Below, piece after piece: positions 45,842 to 49,435 of a stretch of 49,435 bases of DNA (position 1 is the stretch's first letter; each line of letters opens with the position of its first letter). This DNA is from an uncultured Opitutaceae bacterium (GTDB lineage: Bacteria; Verrucomicrobiota; Verrucomicrobiia; Opitutales; Opitutaceae). A model generated the notes under the pieces. That model saw only the letters and a list, made by a program, of their open reading frames with translations, was not told the origin of the DNA and ran no database searches. The translations under genes and the position numbers were made by a program. The DNA lies in NCBI GenBank assembly GCA_903862935.1, contig CAIOZY010000032.1, positions 1-49,435 on the forward strand, in the 5' to 3' direction.

Positions 45842-45937
45842 GGCGGGGGAGCCTCGGATCGCTCCTAGAATGGGAGTTTGTAATTTGCCGGCGACACATT
45901 AATCCGTTCTCCCAGCACAAACCAAACCAATCCTCTT
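45842..45937. promoter_or_regulatory. Divergent intergenic region between the DJ-1 gene and ybaB
   Basis: These 96 bases should hold promoters in both directions. The segment 45877-45903 (TTTGTAATT to ACACATTAAT) is AT-richer and could contain a core promoter toward ybaB. Spacing between possible boxes is too short for a firm call. Confidence 0.3.
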
Positions 45938-46246
45938 ATGCCTGGCGTCGGCAAACTCCTCAAACAAGCCCAGAAAATGCAGCGCTCGATCGAGACTCTC
46001 GAGGCTGAGCTCGAGAAGCGCCAGATCGATGTCGCTGCGGCAGGCGGAGCGGTCCGAGTCAAGGTGGCCGCCAGCGGAACGTTCCTCGGCCTGGAACTTG
46101 ACGCCGATTTCCTCAAGGAGGAGCCGAAGGTGGTTGCGGGAACCCTCCTGGCCGCGTTTCAGGACGCCGCCAGGCAGGCCAAGGAGTGCCACGACTCCGA
46201 GATGAAGAAGATCACAGCGGCCCTTCAGATGCCGGGACTGTTCTGA
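45938..46246 (+). CDS. ybaB: YbaB/EbfC family nucleoid-associated protein
   Basis: A small 102-residue dimeric DNA-binding protein that helps organise the nucleoid. It begins MPGVGKLLKQAQKMQRSIETLEAEL, a long helix of the family, then AAAGGAVRVKVAASGTFLGLELDADFL and AAFQDAARQAKECHDSEM. Length is normal. recR follows after 4 bases, the usual pairing; the commonly upstream dnaX is not here. Confidence 0.93.
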   Translation: MPGVGKLLKQAQKMQRSIETLEAELEKRQIDVAAAGGAVRVKVAASGTFLGLELDADFLKEEPKVVAGTLLAAFQDAARQAKECHDSEMKKITAALQMPGLF

Positions 46247-46250
46247 GACT

Positions 46251-46847
46251 ATGGCCACCGCGTTCGAGGCCCTGCAAAAGCAGCTCAAGCAGCTTCCGGG
46301 GCTGGGCTATCGCTCGGCCGAGCGGATCGCCCTCCACCTTGTGGTCGAGAAGCCCGAGTCCATGGCCGGGCTGATCAAAGCCCTGGAGACGGCGGCCAAG
46401 GCGGTCAGGCGCTGCGTTCGCTGCGGGAACCTGACCGAGTCCGACTTGTGCGCTATCTGTGCAAACCCGAGGAGGGATTCGCGGGTGATCTGCGTGGTGG
46501 AGAATGTCCCCGACTTGGTTTCGATCGAGCGGAGCGGCGCCTGGCGCGGACTCTACCACGTGCTCCACGGGCGCCTGTCGCCCGGCCACGGAGTGGGACC
46601 CGCCGACCTCAACCTTGCGCCCCTGATCGAGCGGGTGCGCGGGGGGGAGGTCGATGAACTGATCCTCGCCCTGGCCAATGACGTCGAGGGCGAGGCGACC
46701 TGCCACTACCTGATCGGGCAGCTGCCCGCGGAGCGCCCGGTAAAGGTCACCCGCATCGGGTTCGGCCTGCCCAGCGGCGGGGGCGTGCTGTACGCCGACG
46801 CGGTCACCCTGAAGAGCGCGCTGGACGGGCGGCGAGACTGCCGCTAA
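46251..46847 (+). CDS. recR: Recombination mediator protein RecR
   Basis: RecR works with RecO to load RecA at gapped DNA. The 198-residue protein has an N-terminal helix-hairpin-helix (KQLPGLGYRSAERIALHLV), a C4 zinc site (Cys55, 58, 67, 70), and a Toprim domain with ICVVENVPDL, YHVLHGRLSPGHG and DVEGEATCHYL. Its C-terminal segment ends TRIGFGLPSGGGVLYADA, as in other RecR proteins. ATG 46251 is preferred. It ends just before a hairpin between two convergent genes. Confidence 0.96.
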   Translation: MATAFEALQKQLKQLPGLGYRSAERIALHLVVEKPESMAGLIKALETAAKAVRRCVRCGNLTESDLCAICANPRRDSRVICVVENVPDLVSIERSGAWRGLYHVLHGRLSPGHGVGPADLNLAPLIERVRGGEVDELILALANDVEGEATCHYLIGQLPAERPVKVTRIGFGLPSGGGVLYADAVTLKSALDGRRDCR

Positions 46848-46853
46848 CGGTCC

Positions 46854-46876
46854 CCGGCGGGGAATTTCCCCCCCGG
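46854..46876. terminator. Hairpin between convergent recR and the MFS gene
   Basis: CCGG-C-GGGG (46854-46862) pairs with CCCC-C-CCGG (46868-46876) over a five-base AATTT loop with one mismatch. It ends immediately before the MFS stop codon and seven bases after recR, fitting a bidirectional terminator. No T run is present. Confidence 0.4.
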
Positions 46877-48160
46877 CTAGGCCTGCTTGGGCTCCCGCGG
46901 CAGGCCGCCCGTTCCGAGGGCGGCTGCGAGGGCGAGAAACCCCGAGACAAGCAGGGCGACCCGGAAGTCGTTTACGGGCGCCGCCCAGCCGAAGATGATC
47001 GACGCGGCTGCCGCGGCGAGCCGGCCGATGTTGTAGGAGAATCCGGCTCCGGTCGTCCGCAGCAGGGTGGGAAAAAGCGGGGGCAGGTACATCGTGAACA
47101 GCCCGAATACCCCGGAGAAGAAACCGACCAGGGGGACCCAGAACCAGGCGAGCTGCGAGAAATCGCGCGGCACACAGAAGGCCCCCGTAATAGCGGCGAA
47201 CATGCCCAGCAGCATCCATTGGATCGCCGTCCGGTTGCCGCACCGCTTGGCCAGCCAGCCGGACGCGAAGTTCCCGGCGATCGCAACGACGTTCACGAGG
47301 AAAAAGGCCGCGGAAACGCGGCGGGTGACGTCGGCTGCGGGCAGGCCGGAGGCCATCAGGAGTTTGCGCATGTGCTGGGGGTGCCAGAACAGGAAAAGCC
47401 ACCACGCCGACAGGCTCAGGGCGCATACCAGCGAGATTCGGAGGGTCAGCGAGGCTAGGGCCCCACGGAAGAGGTCGCGCATCCCGGGTTTCGGCGAGGC
47501 CGAAGCGGCTGCCTCCTTCCAGGTGTCCGGCTCCGGCACCTTCCTGCGCACCCAGTACACGAGCAGCGCCGGGGCAACCCCGATCACGAAGACGACTCGG
47601 TCGGGGGGCGGGTGGGGCAGGCATGCGAGGAGCCCCACGGAGGTCGCCGCACAGATCACTCCGAGGTTCACTCCCGTCTGCAGGACCGCGGAAAGCCACG
47701 GCCTCCATCCGGCGGGCCAGGTCTCGGAAAGCAGTGAGGCGCCGACGGCCCATTCCCCTCCGATGCCCAGCGCCGCCACGAACCGGAGGATCAGCAGCTG
47801 CCACCAGGTCTGGGCGAGGGCGCAAAGCCCGGTGCACAGGGCGTAGGTCAGGATCGTCAGGGCCAGCGCCCGGCTGCGGCCGAGGCGATCACCGAGAAGG
47901 CCGAAGAAGGCCCCTCCGATGGCCCACCCGGCGAGAAAAGCAGCCTGAATGTAGGCGCTTTTCTGCTGGACGGCCGGATCGGCTGCGCTCGATGCGTGGA
48001 GCAGCACCATCACTAGGGGCGTTGCAACCAGGGTGTAAAGGTGGAGTTCGAGCCCGTCAAAAAGCCAGCCCAGCCACGCCGCGGCGCCTGATCTCCATTG
48101 CGCAGCCGAGATGTGGCGCAGGCTGGGTGCGGCGTCAGGGGTGGGCACGGTGGAGGCCAT
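46877..48160 (-). CDS. Major facilitator superfamily transporter (aromatic acid/sialic acid:H+ symporter-like)
   Basis: A 427-residue inner-membrane protein with about twelve hydrophobic segments. The first segment is followed by WLGWLFDGLELHLYTLVATPLV, similar to the aromatic acid:H+ symporter and sialic acid transporter branch. The MFS loop motif is GDRLGRSRALALTIL, and a second one, GIGGEWAVGASLLSETWP, matches the family motif at TM5. RCGNRTAIQW is the equivalent loop of the second half. ATG 48160 begins a short polar N terminus. The substrate is unknown; a small organic acid would fit. Confidence 0.88.
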   Translation of the reverse strand: MASTVPTPDAAPSLRHISAAQWRSGAAAWLGWLFDGLELHLYTLVATPLVMVLLHASSAADPAVQQKSAYIQAAFLAGWAIGGAFFGLLGDRLGRSRALALTILTYALCTGLCALAQTWWQLLILRFVAALGIGGEWAVGASLLSETWPAGWRPWLSAVLQTGVNLGVICAATSVGLLACLPHPPPDRVVFVIGVAPALLVYWVRRKVPEPDTWKEAAASASPKPGMRDLFRGALASLTLRISLVCALSLSAWWLFLFWHPQHMRKLLMASGLPAADVTRRVSAAFFLVNVVAIAGNFASGWLAKRCGNRTAIQWMLLGMFAAITGAFCVPRDFSQLAWFWVPLVGFFSGVFGLFTMYLPPLFPTLLRTTGAGFSYNIGRLAAAAASIIFGWAAPVNDFRVALLVSGFLALAAALGTGGLPREPKQA

Positions 48161-48302
48161 AAGACCAACTTGCCGTCCGATGGCAATTCTCGCGTGGTCC
48201 TGTGGCTGGATGGACGCGCCCGGCTGCTGCCGGACGCCAGTTTACCGCTTGCTGCCTCACAGCGCACTTTTGCTCCGGGCTACCGGGAGCTCGTGCGCTC
48301 CG

Positions 48303-49118
48303 CTAGCCGCGTTTTAGCCTGCGCTTCAGACCCCGCCACTTCACCCGAACCCACTTCCGAAGCCCGTTGGCCGCGCTCGGGTAGTACGCCGAGCTTCGAT
48401 AGACCTGTTGAAAGTGGTAGCTGAGGCGAGAGCCTATCTGCAGGGGGTGGTCCCGGGGCTCTGGCAGGAGCAGCCCGAGGGCCAAGCCCCCCAGATCTGA
48501 TACCGGAACTCCGAGTCGGCCTGCAGGACGCCGGGCACAAATCCAGTTCCACAGAGTGCACGTGGGGGTTTGCGGCCCAGTCCGCGTCGGCGATTCCGCT
48601 CCGGCATTCGGGGTTCCACGAGTCGTGCATCAGAATCCACAACGGCACTACGGGCTTATATTGGAGGATAGCATTCAGATCGGCCTTTACGGCCTGATAA
48701 CGGTGATCCCCGTCCACAAGGGCGAACGTGAGCGGGACACCCGATGCGCGGCATTCGGCGAGAACCGTAGGCACCATGAGCCGGGAGTCCCCTGTGAGGA
48801 ACCTCACATTCGGCATGCGGGGCTCGAGCTGGCCCTTGACCGCAGGGTCGATGTCGATCGAGTAGGTGGTTCGGGCGTGTTCGCGTATGTGGCTAAGGCT
48901 TCCCCCTTGCAGGTGCCGATTTCGAGAGCGGCCTCGCGGCGGCTCGCTCGCAGGACCTGCAGCAGCGCCGCCTTTTCCCCGTCCTCCATTAACCACTCCA
49001 GATTGGGAATCTCGGCGGGAAAAAGCAGAGCGTTGAGATCTGAACGGGACGGCTCTTGGCTCTTCATCAAGTGAACTAGGCCCACAACTAGACCCCGCTT
49101 CAAGCGTAACAACGGCAT
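48303..49118 (-). pseudogene. Class I SAM-dependent methyltransferase, broken by three one-base losses
   Basis: Three frame changes in about 400 bases split an otherwise intact methyltransferase of about 272 residues. It starts at ATG 49118 (MPLLRLKRGLVVGLVHLMKS). The SAM motif AALEIGTCKG runs into the first break at a five-G run near 48903, after which GSLSHIREHARTTYSIDIDP, LTGDSRLMVP, LVDGDHRYQAVKAD and LWILMHDSWNPECR follow in the next frame. The second break is at a three-T run near 48540, restoring VPGVLQADSEFRYQIWG. The third is at a six-G run near 48490, restoring ALGLLLPEPRD to the TAG at 48305-48303. All three need one missing base in a homopolymer, so sequencing error is as likely as decay. 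It belongs to the group that modifies sugars or natural products; the substrate is unknown. Confidence 0.7.
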
Positions 49119-49170
49119 TACCGTGGGCTTCCGTTCCTTCCGAAGTTACCGCCGGCGCGTCTTCGCCCAA

Positions 49171-49184
49171 TGCGGTTAACCGCA
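49171..49184. repeat. Perfect 14-bp palindrome upstream of the methyltransferase gene
   Basis: TGCGGTTAACCGCA reads the same on both strands. It lies about 50 bases before the ATG of the methyltransferase gene, where a repressor or restriction-type site would sit. The sequence and position are direct; any function is inferred. Confidence 0.4.
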
Positions 49185-49227
49185 ACTCAATCCTCCCTCC
49201 ACACCACCCCGGCCCCAAACTTTCCGC

Positions 49228-49255
49228 TCCAATACCCCTAGTCCCCAATCTTTGG
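49228..49255 (+). repeat. Direct repeat, copy 1
   Basis: TCCAATACCCC, three differing bases, then TCCCCAATCTTTGG. A close second copy lies 43 bases downstream. The inner CCCCAATCTTTG equals the reverse complement of part of the IS end at 49307-49318. Confidence 0.7.
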
Positions 49256-49270
49256 TATAGACCCCATCAA

Positions 49271-49297
49271 TCCAATACCCCCCTCCCCAATCTTTGG
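49271..49297 (+). repeat. Direct repeat, copy 2, ending at the IS boundary
   Basis: TCCAATACCCC, then CCTCCCCAATCTTTGG, nearly the same as the copy at 49228-49255. TCCCCAATCTTTG (49284-49296) also pairs perfectly with CAAAGATTGGGGA (49307-49319), giving a 13-bp inverted repeat with a 10-base loop spanning the proposed IS boundary. Confidence 0.7.
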
Positions 49298-49314
49298 GCT
49301 CTTGATCAAAGATT

Positions 49315-49350
49315 GGGGACATGGGGCGTTGGAAGCGCCACCATGTCCCC
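49315..49350 (+). other. Subterminal hairpin covering the first transposase start codon
   Basis: GGGGACATGG (49315-49324) pairs with CCATGTCCCC (49341-49350), extended inside by GGCG 49325-49328 with CGCC 49336-49339 and one bulged A. The right arm contains the ATG at 49343. Read-through transcripts entering from outside would fold this and hide the start, a strategy known from other IS elements such as IS10. Confidence 0.5.
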
Positions 49351-49435
49351 TATGCACTTACACCTGACTCTTCCCGGATACCGCATCCTCCGGTGGGAGA
49401 GCAACTCTTTGATGCGGGTTCATGTCGAGGCGTTG
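49343..49435 (+). CDS. N-terminal fragment of a putative ISL3-type transposase
   Basis: The frame is open to the right edge and gives 31 residues from ATG 49343, or 28 from ATG 49352. The part LHLTLPGYRILRWESNSLM resembles the short beta-strand segment before the zinc-binding Cys residues in ISL3 transposases; the family normally runs to 400-440 residues, so nearly all lies outside the window. The second ATG lies just beyond the hairpin and may be the true start. Confidence 0.5.
   Translation, partial: MSPMHLHLTLPGYRILRWESNSLMRVHVEAL

Larger units (their letters stand above)
49297..49435 (+). mobile_element. Left end of a probable ISL3-family insertion sequence
   Basis: From 49297 the sequence GGCTCTTGATCAAAG is like the terminal inverted repeats of ISL3 elements, many of which begin GGCTCTT (recalled, not searched). 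A transposase-like frame begins 46-55 bases inside, at the right distance. Members make 8-bp target duplications, so AATCTTTG (49289-49296) would be expected again at the far end, outside this window. The call rests on the terminal motif together with the reading frame. Confidence 0.55.

Noticed and set aside
1-49435. CRISPR arrays, tRNA or rRNA genes
   Set aside because: I read for regular short repeats with spacers, cloverleaf-type sequences and rRNA landmarks and found none; a covariance-model search was not possible.

Overview
The window is G+C-rich (about two thirds by eye) and reads as chromosome of a Gram-negative, LPS-making bacterium, most likely Verrucomicrobiota of the Opitutales type. 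The grounds are a DUF1800/DUF1501 pair, GT9 heptosyltransferases, a lipid A-type acyltransferase, tig-clpP-clpX followed directly by hisA, tilS-ftsH, and frequent GTG/TTG starts. The taxonomic call is an inference from gene content. I saw no rRNA, tRNA or CRISPR array. No stretch longer than 300 bases lacks a gene.

Layout. 1-1133: an AT-rich repeat-bearing leader and an AbiEi-type antitoxin gene broken by one in-frame TAG, with no AbiEii toxin beside it. 1240-5141 (minus): an acyltransferase-GT9 fusion, then the two ATPases of an Opp/Dpp-type importer without permease or binding protein. 5256-12091 (plus): GT9 transferase, serS, tilS, ftsH and a UDP-glucose 6-dehydrogenase overlapping ftsH by 4 bases. 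12092-16723 (minus): DUF1501, DUF1800, alr and tsaB. 16836-20890 (plus): tig, clpP, clpX and hisA.

20906-45140 (minus) is a surface-polysaccharide locus of about 24 kb. In transcription order it holds an asparagine synthetase fused to a GT4 glycosyltransferase, a GT-A-like transferase, Wzm/Wzt exporter genes, four GT2 genes, two GT4 genes, a Wzy-like membrane protein, two GT4 genes, a WcaF-like acetyltransferase, a GT4 gene, an O-antigen ligase-like protein, a WaaE-like GT2, a polyprenyl-phosphate sugar transferase and, last, a lone disulfide oxidoreductase. Many junctions are 1-4 base overlaps, which suggests translational coupling. The likely output is a lipid-linked glycan started by the sugar transferase, built by the glycosyltransferases, exported by Wzm/Wzt and ligated to lipid A-core. 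The fused acyltransferase-GT9, the second GT9 and Ugd (UDP-glucuronate) could supply core and precursors.

45302-48160: a DJ-1/PfpI protein, ybaB-recR and an MFS transporter. 48303-49118 is a SAM methyltransferase broken by three one-base losses, each in a homopolymer run, so assembly error is a serious alternative to gene decay. From about 49297 the window enters the left end of what looks like an ISL3-family insertion sequence.

The most unusual items are the AsnB-GT4 fusion, the acyltransferase-GT9 fusion, the mixed ABC-export/Wzy logic of the polysaccharide locus, and the hairpin that covers the first start codon of the IS transposase. I found no clearly new defence or mobile system; the AbiEi remnant is the only defence-like gene.
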